Shown piece after piece: positions 18,601 through 25,860 of a stretch of 64,000 nucleotides of DNA. Made by a program: the position numbers and the translations under genes. The notes under the pieces are model-generated. The model was not told where the DNA came from. It searched no databases and saw nothing but the letters and a program-made list of their open reading frames with translations. The stretch comes from Flavobacterium sp. GSB-24 (GTDB taxonomy: Bacteria > Bacteroidota > Bacteroidia > Flavobacteriales > Flavobacteriaceae), in contig NZ_AP027043.1 of NCBI RefSeq assembly GCF_027924665.1, positions 3,596,001 through 3,660,000 of the forward strand, read 5' to 3'. Each line of letters begins with the position of its first letter. Within the stretch, counting starts at the first letter, position 1.

Positions 18601-20324
18601 AATTCGGCAATATCAGCTTGATTATTGAGCCAGGCAGAATCGGTTATATTCATCGATGTGAGGCCTGGATTCTCAGCTGCAGTTCTTATAGTTTTTAATA
18701 ATAGCTTAACATCATCTATTTCTGTGGACGGATTAATTTCAACATAATTTGAAATGGAAGTAATAAGAGTTATTGCTTCATTTGTATCTTTAAGTACAAT
18801 TTCTAATAAATCTTTTGAGGTTTCTTCATCTATTGGGAGGAAAATTTTTATATCAGTTCCATAAAACAGCAAGTTCTCAGGTTGTCCAATTTTTTCTAGT
18901 CTTACCTGTATTTTTTCAGCCAACTGTTCAACTTCTTTCATCTTTGTAGAATCCCATACACTAATATTTTCAACTTGTATTTTAGGAAATTTATAATCTT
19001 TATTATTAGTTGTTATTTTTAGTAAATTTCCCATTACTTCTTGTGCTGAATAACCACTTTTTGAAATTTCAGAATTTACAGAAGCACAATATTGATTAAG
19101 TTCGTTTATCATAGGATGAAGAAATCTAATTTCCTCTTCCAAACGAGTCATTGTTGGCCTACCTAAATCAAGTATTCGTTTTAATTCATTATGTAATTCT
19201 CTTTTGTTTGCTTTATGGCTATGTAATTCTAAGCAAGCTTCTCCTAAATTAACACTGTCTAATCGTCGTTTTACAACTTCTAAAGCAGCCATTTTTTCAG
19301 CAACAAAAAGCACTTTTTTTCCATTTCCGACAGCATTTGCTATAAGATTTGTAATGGTTTGTGACTTCCCTGTTCCTGGCGGGCCTTGTATTACCATGTT
19401 ACGCCCTTCATGCACAGCAAGCATTGCAATAACTTGCGAACTGTCGGCATCTACGACTTGCATAAGCTCATCCGCATTCGTATCATTGTCAAGATGATGT
19501 TCTTCACCAATTGACGGTTGAGGTTCATTAAATCCAGTATTGAATAAAGATTGTAAAATATTATGGTTGAATGGTTTTTTATCTTCTGGCCATTTTTCAC
19601 TGTCTAAATCATGATAAATCATAAATTTACCAAAAGAAAAGAATCCTAATTCTATGGTATCTTCTTCAACTTTCCAATTTTCAATGTGGCTGATCCGTTC
19701 TTTTATAATGTTGTAATATGTTTTAAGATCCAGTTCTTCTTCTTCTGGGAGATCAGGAATAGTAATGTTATAATCTACCATCATTTTTGCCTGCAATGAT
19801 AGATTTGCTCCAATTTCAGTTCCACTGTACCTTAAACGAAAACGTTCATTTGCACTGGAACGCTCCAAAACTACAGGAAGTAAAATTAATGGTGCTTTTC
19901 TTGTATCTTCACTATTTCCTTTTTCATACCAATTCAGTATTCCTAATGCAAGATATAACGTGTTGACACCTTGCTCTTCAATGCTTGTTCTAGCAAAATA
20001 ATACGTATTTAGTATTTTAGTCTGAAGCTTGGCTTCTGTTTCATTGGTCTGTAATCTGGTATCATTATAAGCATCTTGCATTTCCGGCTCAGTAAGTTCC
20101 GGAAGTTCTAATAATTCATCATCGTCATCTTTGCCTGGGCGTCCTAAAAAAGTCATTCCTTTGTTCTGTCTCACTAAAATGTCATAAATGGATGAGGATT
20201 GTTCTTGCACAATCTGCAATCCTTTAACTTTAGAAGTCTTATAATTAAGTAATGTATTACGCAATCCAAGATCTAAAAGTTCTTTACGAGATGCTTCCAA
20301 TTTAGGTAGAATTGATTCAGACAT
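15681..20324 (-). CDS. DUF4011/SF1 (COG1112-type) helicase with PD-(D/E)XK nuclease and DUF3320-like C-terminus
   Basis: The 1547-residue protein begins with a DUF4011 region (about residues 8-250, RKELLDLGLRNTLLNYK). Walker A GPPGTGKS is at 314-321 (K320) and the DEAS Walker B box at 941-944, separated by about 600 residues of helical insert. Downstream are the SF1 motifs VVGDTKQMPPTSF, WHYRSRHESLI and NVLITRAKSRCEVF. Residues about 1235-1320 form a Vsr/MTES_1575-like nuclease with D1262, D1281 and K1283 (D-x-K). A DUF3320-like domain ends the protein. Long single-chain helicase-nucleases of this kind are common in defence islands. The intact motifs suggest activity. No methylase accompanies it. 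The target nucleic acid is unknown. Confidence 0.85.
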   Translation of the reverse strand: MSESILPKLEASRKELLDLGLRNTLLNYKTSKVKGLQIVQEQSSSIYDILVRQNKGMTFLGRPGKDDDDELLELPELTEPEMQDAYNDTRLQTNETEAKLQTKILNTYYFARTSIEEQGVNTLYLALGILNWYEKGNSEDTRKAPLILLPVVLERSSANERFRLRYSGTEIGANLSLQAKMMVDYNITIPDLPEEEELDLKTYYNIIKERISHIENWKVEEDTIELGFFSFGKFMIYHDLDSEKWPEDKKPFNHNILQSLFNTGFNEPQPSIGEEHHLDNDTNADELMQVVDADSSQVIAMLAVHEGRNMVIQGPPGTGKSQTITNLIANAVGNGKKVLFVAEKMAALEVVKRRLDSVNLGEACLELHSHKANKRELHNELKRILDLGRPTMTRLEEEIRFLHPMINELNQYCASVNSEISKSGYSAQEVMGNLLKITTNNKDYKFPKIQVENISVWDSTKMKEVEQLAEKIQVRLEKIGQPENLLFYGTDIKIFLPIDEETSKDLLEIVLKDTNEAITLITSISNYVEINPSTEIDDVKLLLKTIRTAAENPGLTSMNITDSAWLNNQADIAELLETGIRLEELHTQYDNLVIPEAWDYDLLEIRQNLIVHGSKWYKFLIGDYKNSAKKLSALLTTQVPSDLNTKLEYVNALMEGKRLTASLLSLEPLAQKLFDIRYQKKRTDWQTVKKAVQYLQEVHLLIQDDVISNTFLSFLSKNQESYVAADFLINLENALEKQNISLKSLLEKLDLKDNQILNKSLAKQQSLIKNWFENLPEIHQAVSWNVMKEEIERNGADYLIRAVYNWPDAVLHLKTAVQKTWYEHLIEQAMNNSAELRKFERSSHEEVIEKFKRLDVLNQFYNRAKVAFKHWESLPKQEGGGQINVLKSEFNRKARHMPIRKLMQEAGLAIQAIKPVIMMSPMSIANFLPPNSIDFDLVIFDEASQVRPVDALGAILRGRQIVVVGDTKQMPPTSFFDKLNTDTEDEENVTADMQSILGMCDAQGAPQRMLRWHYRSRHESLINLSNQEFYENKLIIFPSPGSKSKMGLAFNHLPDTYYDKGKTRTNPKEAEKVADAIINHAINNPKLSLGVVAFSTAQMQAIQNALEVKRRKNPEVESFFRSHPTEPLFIKNLENVQGDERDVIFISIGYGRTEDGKVPMSFGPLNNEGGERRLNVLITRAKSRCEVFTNITASDMNPGPNAKFGIRALKSFLYYAQHGKFESDKEEIITKPQPFEEIIAQSLRDNGYIVREKVGSAGFYIDLAIVDNDNPGRYILGICCDGKSYETAKSARDRDRLRTIVLEGMGWKLFNVWSTDWFRNPQGELRLLIENIENAKNQVEHNDALEEELMEDLKNLVREEPEEIDNSIPRYLKASLPIEVCHQEIHTYSLGKLGAWIHEVVKVESPVHFEEMARRIADANGISKIGSRVRASITDAVNYAIRTGLIKKKDEFLWNFEDHLPVIRDRSLLSPNSKKLSLISDEEMNLAIIKVVESSIAIQPDNAVILIAKLFGFARVTEDMRNHILLSIIKSVKSEIVKKDGEFLKLI

Positions 20325-20737
20325 ATTTAAGGTGATTTAAGTTCCTAAGTTATTAAATAAAACACTACAAAAAAGCAAAGACATTATTTTAAAATTGTAA
20401 AACATTTTAGGTTGAGAGAATTTATATTTATTTTTTGAATAATTTGATGTATTTCGTGCCGGATCATTTTCGAGATCTCAAAGACAAGAACTTATTATAA
20501 GCATCAATTAATTTATGAAAGTTTTAAATAAAATTTACTGGACAAAAGAATTAAAATATGGATTTTTTTAATTCTGGAATACCATCGATTTTAATGTAGT
20601 GAATATAGTATTTCACTTATGCAATTTTTACTTAAAGGAGGAAATAAACTTCCAATTAATGCCAAATATCCTCAGTCAGTATTTTAAAAGCATTTCTGTA
20701 TTTAAATTACATTTTTTGAATTTTCAAAAGTGTGATT
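20325..20737. other. Intergenic region between helicase-nuclease and recombinase operons
   Basis: The 413 bases are very AT-rich and carry no convincing gene. AGTGAA (20598-20603) and TTCACT (20612-20617) form a short dyad that could be an operator for the recombinase operon. An AAAGGAGGA stretch near 20634-20643 looks like a ribosome site but is 16 or more bases from the next ATG, which opens only a 31-codon frame. Confidence 0.4.
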
Positions 20738-20908
20738 ATGGAGAAAGATATTGACTACAGTAATTCAAAGTTGACGCCCGAAAAAGCTTTACAAATGCTT
20801 CGATCTGAGGGGCTTGATGTTACAATTGAGCAAGCACAGGAAATCTTGTATTTCTTAAGAATAATTGCTAATATCGCTGTGTTGAAACATTTAAATAAAA
20901 CAAAATGA
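20738..20908 (+). CDS. Small protein translationally coupled to the serine recombinase
   Basis: ATG at 20738 opens a 56-residue frame, MEKDIDYSNSKLTPEKALQM, ending HLNKTK. Its stop TGA overlaps the recombinase start in ATGA at 20905-20908, so translation is coupled. It is mostly helical with a hydrophobic C-terminal half (EILYFLRIIANIAVL). Small frames of this kind precede serine recombinases in other flavobacteria, as far as I recall. A role as recombination directionality factor or regulator is possible but unproven. Confidence 0.6.
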   Translation: MEKDIDYSNSKLTPEKALQMLRSEGLDVTIEQAQEILYFLRIIANIAVLKHLNKTK

Positions 20909-22455
20909 GTAAGATAGCAGATTTGTATATTCGTGTAAGTACTGACGAGCAAGCAGAAAAAGGATTCTCCCAACGGAATCAGGAGGAAATGCTAAGAAAA
21001 TATTGCAGCATAAACCAAATACAGATACGCAATGTAATTTATGAAGATCATTCAGCAAAGACTTTTAACAGGCCTCAATGGAAAAAATTTCTTGCTGATT
21101 TGAAAAAATATAAAAATAAAATTAATATGGTTCTTTTTATGAAGTGGGACAGATTCAGCCGTAATGCCGGTGACGCATACCAGATGATTAATCAGCTAAG
21201 AAAATTAGGAGTAGAACCACAGGCAATTGAACAGCCTCTTGATCTAAGCGTTCCGGAAAATAAAATGATGCTTGCATTTTATCTGGCTGCACCCGAGGTT
21301 GAAAATGACCGCAGAGCTTTAAACACCTTTCAAGGTCTTAGACGCGGAAAGAAAGAAGGCAGACATATGGGGATGGCACCTTATGGATATGCAAATAAGA
21401 TTACTGAGGATGGAAAAAAATATATTGCGATTGTACCAGAGAAAGCGGTAAAACTTATTTGGATATTCGAACAGGTTGCAAGAAATGTCTTCAGTACCGA
21501 ATCTATTTATCAGATGGCAAAAGATAAAGGGCTTGTGCTGTCTAAGAGCAATTTGTGGGTGATTCTTAGAAATCCACTTTACTGCGGCAAAATAGTTGTT
21601 CCTAAATACAAGGATGAAGAAGAAAAATGGGTTAATGGACAACATGAGGCGATTATCAGCGAAGGATTGTTTTATCGGGTACAGGATGTTCTTGACAGTA
21701 AAGCACGGACATACAGACCGAAAGTTAAAACTATTGAGAATTTTCCCTTGCGGGGTTTTTTTCTTTGCCCACAGTGCGGTCAAAAGTTAACAGGAAGCAA
21801 ATGCAAAGGAAGGAGTAAATATTATTACTATTATCACTGTGATAAAGATTGCAAATGGAGAATAAACTCAGAAGTAGCTAATAAAGTATTTAAAGAGCAT
21901 TTAAATAAATTTAAACCTTTAGCAGAAGTAAAGAAACTGTATACAGCAGTCTTGCTTGAAGGTTATAGAGAGCATACTGGAGTAATAGCTAGTGAAAAAA
22001 AGAAGTCCCTTGAGCAGATTGCAGTTTATGAGAAGAAACTATCTGTGGCAAGAAATTTATTAGTTACCGAGAAAATTGATGCTGAGGATTATAATTTAAT
22101 GAAAATTGAATACAATGCAGTTATCAGTAAGCTGGAAAAAGACATTGGAAATGTAGAGGACGATAGGGTCAGCATAGAGCAATTAACGACGACAGGATTG
22201 GAAAACCTTATAAAGCTAGGTGAGGCCTTTGATAGTGCGACTTTAGCTGATTGTAGAGAATTAATTGGTTTAATTTTTCCCGAAAATTTCACATTTCAAG
22301 AAAATAAAATCCGCACCGCCCGGATCAATGAAATGGTCAACTGTATCTACTTGGTAAACAATAGATTACGAGCAAAAAAAAACGGGACAAAAGATGATAT
22401 TTTTCTTTTGTCCCGAGTAGTGACCTCGACTGGATTCAAACCAGTAACCTTCTGA
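20905..22455 (+). CDS. Large serine recombinase (site-specific integrase)
   Basis: The 516-residue protein has a resolvase catalytic domain at residues 1-150, with nucleophile S12 in YIRVSTDEQ and the RFSRNAGDAY helix. A recombinase domain follows (about 165-265, GMAPYGYA), then a zinc ribbon (C288-PQC, with the paired cysteines in HCDKDCKW) and a coiled coil (about 350-415). All parts are intact. The last 12 codons and stop lie inside the tRNA-Arg gene on the opposite strand, and the preceding 25 codons overlap the tRNA terminator. It therefore probably integrated the island into the tRNA 3' end. Such enzymes leave very short direct repeats, so the other boundary is hard to see. Confidence 0.9.
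   Translation: MSKIADLYIRVSTDEQAEKGFSQRNQEEMLRKYCSINQIQIRNVIYEDHSAKTFNRPQWKKFLADLKKYKNKINMVLFMKWDRFSRNAGDAYQMINQLRKLGVEPQAIEQPLDLSVPENKMMLAFYLAAPEVENDRRALNTFQGLRRGKKEGRHMGMAPYGYANKITEDGKKYIAIVPEKAVKLIWIFEQVARNVFSTESIYQMAKDKGLVLSKSNLWVILRNPLYCGKIVVPKYKDEEEKWVNGQHEAIISEGLFYRVQDVLDSKARTYRPKVKTIENFPLRGFFLCPQCGQKLTGSKCKGRSKYYYYYHCDKDCKWRINSEVANKVFKEHLNKFKPLAEVKKLYTAVLLEGYREHTGVIASEKKKSLEQIAVYEKKLSVARNLLVTEKIDAEDYNLMKIEYNAVISKLEKDIGNVEDDRVSIEQLTTTGLENLIKLGEAFDSATLADCRELIGLIFPENFTFQENKIRTARINEMVNCIYLVNNRLRAKKNGTKDDIFLLSRVVTSTGFKPVTF
22374..22415 (-). terminator. Terminator of tRNA-Arg
   Basis: A perfect 12-bp stem, CGGGACAAAAGA (22383-22394) against TCTTTTGTCCCG (22404-22415), is followed on the minus strand by nine T bases. 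It begins 6 bases beyond the tRNA 3' end. It lies wholly inside the recombinase reading frame. Confidence 0.85.
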
Positions 22456-22494
22456 GCCGTAATCAGATGCGCTATTCAGTTGCGCCACGAGGCC
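22421..22494 (-). tRNA. tRNA-Arg (anticodon ACG)
   Basis: The 74-nt cloverleaf folds completely. The acceptor stem is GGCCTCG with CGAGGTC, the D stem GCGC/GCGC, the anticodon stem TCTGA/TCAGA around TTACGGC (anticodon ACG), and the T stem ACTGG/CCAGT around TTTGAAT. The discriminator is A and CCA is not encoded. It reads CGN codons, with A34 normally converted to inosine. Its 3' half is overlapped by the end of the serine recombinase gene on the other strand, which marks it as the likely attachment site. Confidence 0.95.
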
Positions 22495-22497
22495 TTT

Positions 22498-22530
22498 TTG
22501 TTATCAATTAGCTATTTTTTTGTAGCTTTG
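22498..22530 (+). promoter_or_regulatory. Promoter of apt
   Basis: TTG at 22498-22500 and TAGCTTTG at 22523-22530 are 22 bases apart, within the Bacteroidota range. The apt start codon is 78 bases downstream. Confidence 0.5.
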
Positions 22531-22550
22531 TTGATTGCTTATTGCGGGTG

Positions 22551-22580
22551 CAAATATAGGTATAAATGTGAGATAAACAA
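22551..22580 (-). promoter_or_regulatory. Promoter of tRNA-Arg
   Basis: On the minus strand TATATTTG (22558-22551) matches the -7 consensus and TTG (22580-22578) lies 19 bases upstream. The tRNA begins 56 bases further on. Confidence 0.6.
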
Positions 22581-22608
22581 GCAAAAAATAACAGAAAAAT
22601 AAAAAAAA

Positions 22609-23121
22609 ATGAAGATTGAAAATTATGTGCGTGATATTCAGGGGTTTCCTAAAGAAGGAATTTTATTCAAAGACATCACTCCGTTACTAATTAATCCCGA
22701 AGCACGAACAAATTGCCTGCGAATCTTGGTTGATTCTTTAAACGGACAAAAAATTGATAAGGTTGTAGGAGCAGAATCTCGTGGTTTTTTCTTCGGAATG
22801 TTGCTGGCTCAGGAATTAAATGCTGGATTTGTCCCTGTTAGAAAACCTAAAAAACTTCCTTTTGAAACAATTTCTGCTTCTTACGAGTTAGAATATGGTT
22901 TTGATAGTTTAGAAATGCATACAGATGCTATTCAAAAAGGCGATCGAGTATTAATTCACGATGATGTTTTAGCTACAGGCGGAACTGCAAAGGCGGTTTG
23001 TGAATTGGTCGAAAAACTGGGAGGCGAAATTGTACAATGCAATTTTCTAATGGAACTGACTTTTCTTAACGGAAGAGAAAAAATTAAAGAATATCCATTC
23101 TTTGCAGCATTAACTTATTAA
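22609..23121 (+). CDS. apt: Adenine phosphoribosyltransferase
   Basis: The 170-residue length is usual for the family. The enzyme converts adenine and PRPP to AMP in purine salvage. Features are the N-terminal FPKEGILFKDITPLL segment, GAESRGFFFG for base recognition, and the PRPP-binding VLIHDDVLATGGTA near residue 115-128. It is the first ordinary chromosomal gene to the right of the tRNA and island. It is convergent with the response regulator gene, with a single base between the two stops. Confidence 0.95.
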   Translation: MKIENYVRDIQGFPKEGILFKDITPLLINPEARTNCLRILVDSLNGQKIDKVVGAESRGFFFGMLLAQELNAGFVPVRKPKKLPFETISASYELEYGFDSLEMHTDAIQKGDRVLIHDDVLATGGTAKAVCELVEKLGGEIVQCNFLMELTFLNGREKIKEYPFFAALTY

Positions 23122-23122
23122 G

Positions 23123-23773
23123 CTATACAAAAACAATTTTATGCTTAATGGCATAAAGTACAAGTCCGATTCGGGTTTTTATTTCAAGTTTATCAAAGAG
23201 TATTTCTCGGTAGCCGTCAATAGTTTTTGGACTCAAACACATCTGTGATGCAATTTCCTTATAGGTCATTTCGGTACAGGCATGTTTGATAAAAACAATC
23301 TCTTTTTCTTTTAAATTGATTTTTCTATTGTCGCTATTGACCTTATTAATAAGCATTCCAGAAACTAATTCTGTGAAATAAAAGCCCTTTTCGACTACAC
23401 ATTCTATTGCTTCCCTAAATATTTCGGGAGAAGTATCTTTTAGTAAATAACCTTTGGCACCATTCGTAATCATTTTTATAATAATTTCCTCGTCGTCATT
23501 CACAGATAAAGCAATTACTTTGAGATCGGGTCTATTGTCTTTTAGCCATTTCATAGTGCTCAGTCCATCGAGAACGGGCATATTGACATCGAGTAAGATA
23601 AGATCAATTTCTGCAGTATTATTTTCTTCCAGATAATCAATAAACACTTTTCCGTTTTCAAAACGCTGGATTACATCATAATCGCCAAAACTTTTAATTA
23701 ACAATTCGAGAGACTGCGAAAAAAGCAGATGATCGTCTACAATTATGATTTTATTTTTTGGGTTAGTTTTCAT
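23123..23773 (-). CDS. NarL/FixJ-type response regulator
   Basis: The 216-residue protein has a receiver domain at residues 8-125, with acidic pair D13-D14, phosphoacceptor D62 in LLDVNMPVLDG, and the conserved lysine in GYLLKDTS. A LuxR-type HTH lies at about 150-212 (MTYKEIASQMCLSPKTIDGY). Its start overlaps the end of the histidine kinase gene by 11 bases, so the two form one signalling pair. Targets are not evident; the divergent operon at 25861 is the nearest candidate. Confidence 0.92.
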   Translation of the reverse strand: MKTNPKNKIIIVDDHLLFSQSLELLIKSFGDYDVIQRFENGKVFIDYLEENNTAEIDLILLDVNMPVLDGLSTMKWLKDNRPDLKVIALSVNDDEEIIIKMITNGAKGYLLKDTSPEIFREAIECVVEKGFYFTELVSGMLINKVNSDNRKINLKEKEIVFIKHACTEMTYKEIASQMCLSPKTIDGYREILFDKLEIKTRIGLVLYAIKHKIVFV

Positions 23774-24545
23774 GGTCTTGCGTTAAAGGATATTCGATAG
23801 TTACACTAGTTCCAGTTTTATCAGAATTCATAATTAAGTCAGCACCAATTAGTTTGGCTCTCAATTTCATATTATTCAATCCTAATCCTGAATTTGATTT
23901 TTTGAGATCATATCCAATTCCGAAATCCTTCAATTGTAACTTAAAAACGGAATCGGTAGTTTCAATATTCACATCAAATAAATCGCTTCTAGAATGTTTT
24001 AAACTATTATGAAGCGCTTCTTGAAAAATTCTGTAAATGATTAATTCATGTTCTTCATTTATTGCTGGAACTGTTCCAATTTGATTAAAATTGTATTTGA
24101 TTTTTTTAAGTTTCTTAATTCTTTCTAAATCCTGATGAATAGCTTCTAAAAAATTGTTTTGAAGTAAATTATCTTTGTTTATAATGCGGGAAAGAATTCT
24201 CAATTCGTCTAAAGCTTTAGCCAAAACGACTTTCATGTCTTTAAGTTCACTAATCTGAACGTTTTTATTGCTTATCGAAATATTAAGCTGCATAATGGCG
24301 ACCGAAATAATCTGGCCAATATTATCATGCAGTTCTTTACTAATTTCAGATAAAGTCTGATCCTTTATCTCTATTCTGGTTTTAACAAGTTCAGATTGGA
24401 AATACAATTCAGCTTCCATTCTCTCTACCACAAAGTTGTTTTTCTTCTTAAAAAAATAGAAGAAAATAACAACTATAACGATAATCAAGGTAAAGAAAAC
24501 AATACCAAGGGAAATGACTAATAATTGTATTTCTTTTCGCTCCAT
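23763..24545 (-). CDS. Sensor histidine kinase (HisKA_3 type)
   Basis: The 260-residue protein has one N-terminal TM helix at about residues 8-32 and a coiled linker. The HisKA_3 phosphoacceptor is H73 in ISKELHDNIGQII, and a short HATPase domain ends in GLGLNNMKLRAKLIGADL. It has almost no extracellular part, so the signal must come from the membrane or from the partner protein encoded just upstream, whose gene overlaps it by 28 bases. It phosphorylates the response regulator downstream. Confidence 0.9.
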   Translation of the reverse strand: MERKEIQLLVISLGIVFFTLIIVIVVIFFYFFKKKNNFVVERMEAELYFQSELVKTRIEIKDQTLSEISKELHDNIGQIISVAIMQLNISISNKNVQISELKDMKVVLAKALDELRILSRIINKDNLLQNNFLEAIHQDLERIKKLKKIKYNFNQIGTVPAINEEHELIIYRIFQEALHNSLKHSRSDLFDVNIETTDSVFKLQLKDFGIGYDLKKSNSGLGLNNMKLRAKLIGADLIMNSDKTGTSVTIEYPLTQDHEN

Positions 24546-25165
24546 ATAAATCCGATTATAAAGCAGCTATGTGCTAGAAAATTTAAAATGAATAATACTA
24601 AGCTAAATATAGATTCGTCTTGTTTGATTAAAAACCAATTGATAGCCAGCATAAAAGGAGTAAAAGGAACATGAAAAACAAGTATTCCTAAAATGTACCA
24701 GAAAAAAACCGACTTTTTAAAATTTAATATCTTTTCTGAATTAAAAATCTCAATCAAATATAAACAGCATAAAATCAATACTAATAAAACACCAATTGCA
24801 AAGCTGTATGTAAATGAACGGTTTATGTCTTCTTTAAAATATAATATATTTAAGAAAAAAGAAACTATAAACAAGATTAGAAAAATAACAGCTAAGGTTC
24901 TGTTGTTAATTTTTGTCAATAAGGCTCTTAAAAGTAAAATATAGGCAGAAAAACTGGCGAACATGTAGAAATTGTAAACATAAAAGTTCAGCAAACCCGT
25001 CCATTGGGTAAAATAGTAGCCTACAATTTCGGTTATGATTGAAAACCAGATTAAAAGTACTAAAAATTTAGCTTTATTACCAGGAAGTTTTGGCATTGAA
25101 AACAAGCCAACTATTCCTGATAATAAAGCCAGATAAATGATATAAGATCTTAAAAATTCAAACAT
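24518..25165 (-). CDS. Multi-TM membrane protein coupled to the histidine kinase
   Basis: The 215-residue protein has about seven hydrophobic segments spread along its length (for example YLALLSGIVGLFSMP, VIFLILFIVSFFLNILYF, SLVLFILNFLAHSCFIIGFI), with short loops and no soluble domain. I do not recognise a named family. The gene overlaps the kinase gene by 28 bases. Because the kinase lacks its own sensor domain, a role as the sensory membrane subunit is a reasonable inference. It could also be an unrelated transporter. Confidence 0.65.
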   Translation of the reverse strand: MFEFLRSYIIYLALLSGIVGLFSMPKLPGNKAKFLVLLIWFSIITEIVGYYFTQWTGLLNFYVYNFYMFASFSAYILLLRALLTKINNRTLAVIFLILFIVSFFLNILYFKEDINRSFTYSFAIGVLLVLILCCLYLIEIFNSEKILNFKKSVFFWYILGILVFHVPFTPFMLAINWFLIKQDESIFSLVLFILNFLAHSCFIIGFIWSEKKYNY

Positions 25166-25169
25166 AGTT

Positions 25170-25601
25170 TTAATATAATAAACTTGGTGGTCTTCCGATG
25201 TTTCCGTAATTCATTGGTTCAAGGCTTTGAATGTCAGAAGAAGAGGCTTCTTGTACTAAAGCAAAACTTTGAATTTTTGCTGTATTGTTTTCTATCTTTT
25301 TTCCAGTTGGAACCAAAAATAAAGTTGTTAATCCAGCTTTTTCGCCATGCTTTTCATCATCTGGATAAACTCCAAAATAAAAACGAATTCCGTCTACATT
25401 ATATCCATCGTTTGCTCCGTTTGTTTTGATGTAGTGAATGTAGTTTTCTAATTCTTCCAAAGAATACCAAATAGCATTTGCATCTTCTTTCTGCGTTTTT
25501 TTTGCTGTAAGCGAAGCTCTTTTGTTGTTGTAATTCACATTTAATTGTCTAGCAAATTCTTTAGTAATTAACTGACTTGGTTTTGCGGGAGGATTTTTCA
25601 T
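25170..25601 (-). CDS. Hypothetical flavobacterial protein with GIRFYFGVYPD and GLTTLFLVPT motifs
   Basis: The 143-residue soluble protein starts MKNPPAKPSQLITKEFARQL and has no signal peptide. Its centre contains ELENYIHYIKTNG, then GIRFYFGVYPDDEKHGEKAG and LTTLFLVPTGKK. I recall this motif pair in many uncharacterised flavobacterial proteins. The rest is low in conserved charge. It is 4 bases from the membrane protein gene, so it heads the operon with the two-component system. Function unknown. Confidence 0.55.
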   Translation of the reverse strand: MKNPPAKPSQLITKEFARQLNVNYNNKRASLTAKKTQKEDANAIWYSLEELENYIHYIKTNGANDGYNVDGIRFYFGVYPDDEKHGEKAGLTTLFLVPTGKKIENNTAKIQSFALVQEASSSDIQSLEPMNYGNIGRPPSLLY

Positions 25602-25752
25602 GATTTTTATTAATTTATTGGTTATGGATTTAGTTAACAGGATTTTGAAGTTCTGTTGGGGACAAAATTATTTGAAACCTAAAATTGGAACAAGGGGAAA
25701 TATACCCTTTTTTCGTTAGGTAAATTTATTCAAAAAAATGGGTTAAAGTGCT

Positions 25753-25762
25753 GTTACGTAAC
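25753..25762. promoter_or_regulatory. Perfect 10-bp palindrome upstream of the 25861 operon
   Basis: GTTACGTAAC lies 98 bases ahead of the operon and between it and the divergent two-component operon. A dimeric regulator could bind it; the adjacent LuxR-type response regulator is a candidate. Single short dyads occur by chance, so confidence is low. Confidence 0.3.
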
Positions 25763-25860
25763 ATTTTATAAAAATAGAATTTTACATCGTCAGTTTTCGT
25801 GTAAAAAACAGGCACTCAAAAATGTAAACCTTATTAAGTAATTAACTAAATTTTTAAATT

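Noticed and set aside
15681-20324. Calling the helicase-nuclease Mokosh or a type I restriction subunit
   Set aside because: It has no PLD-type HKD motif and no HsdM/HsdS partners; the nuclease is PD-(D/E)XK/Vsr-like.
20659-20754. 31-codon frame after an AAAGGAGGA stretch
   Set aside because: The spacing to the ATG is too long and the frame overlaps the better-supported 56-residue gene.
1-22420. Second copy of the tRNA-Arg 3' end as a left island boundary
   Set aside because: I found no match to GACTGGATTCAAACCAG elsewhere; serine recombinases may leave only a tiny duplication, so the left boundary stays undefined.
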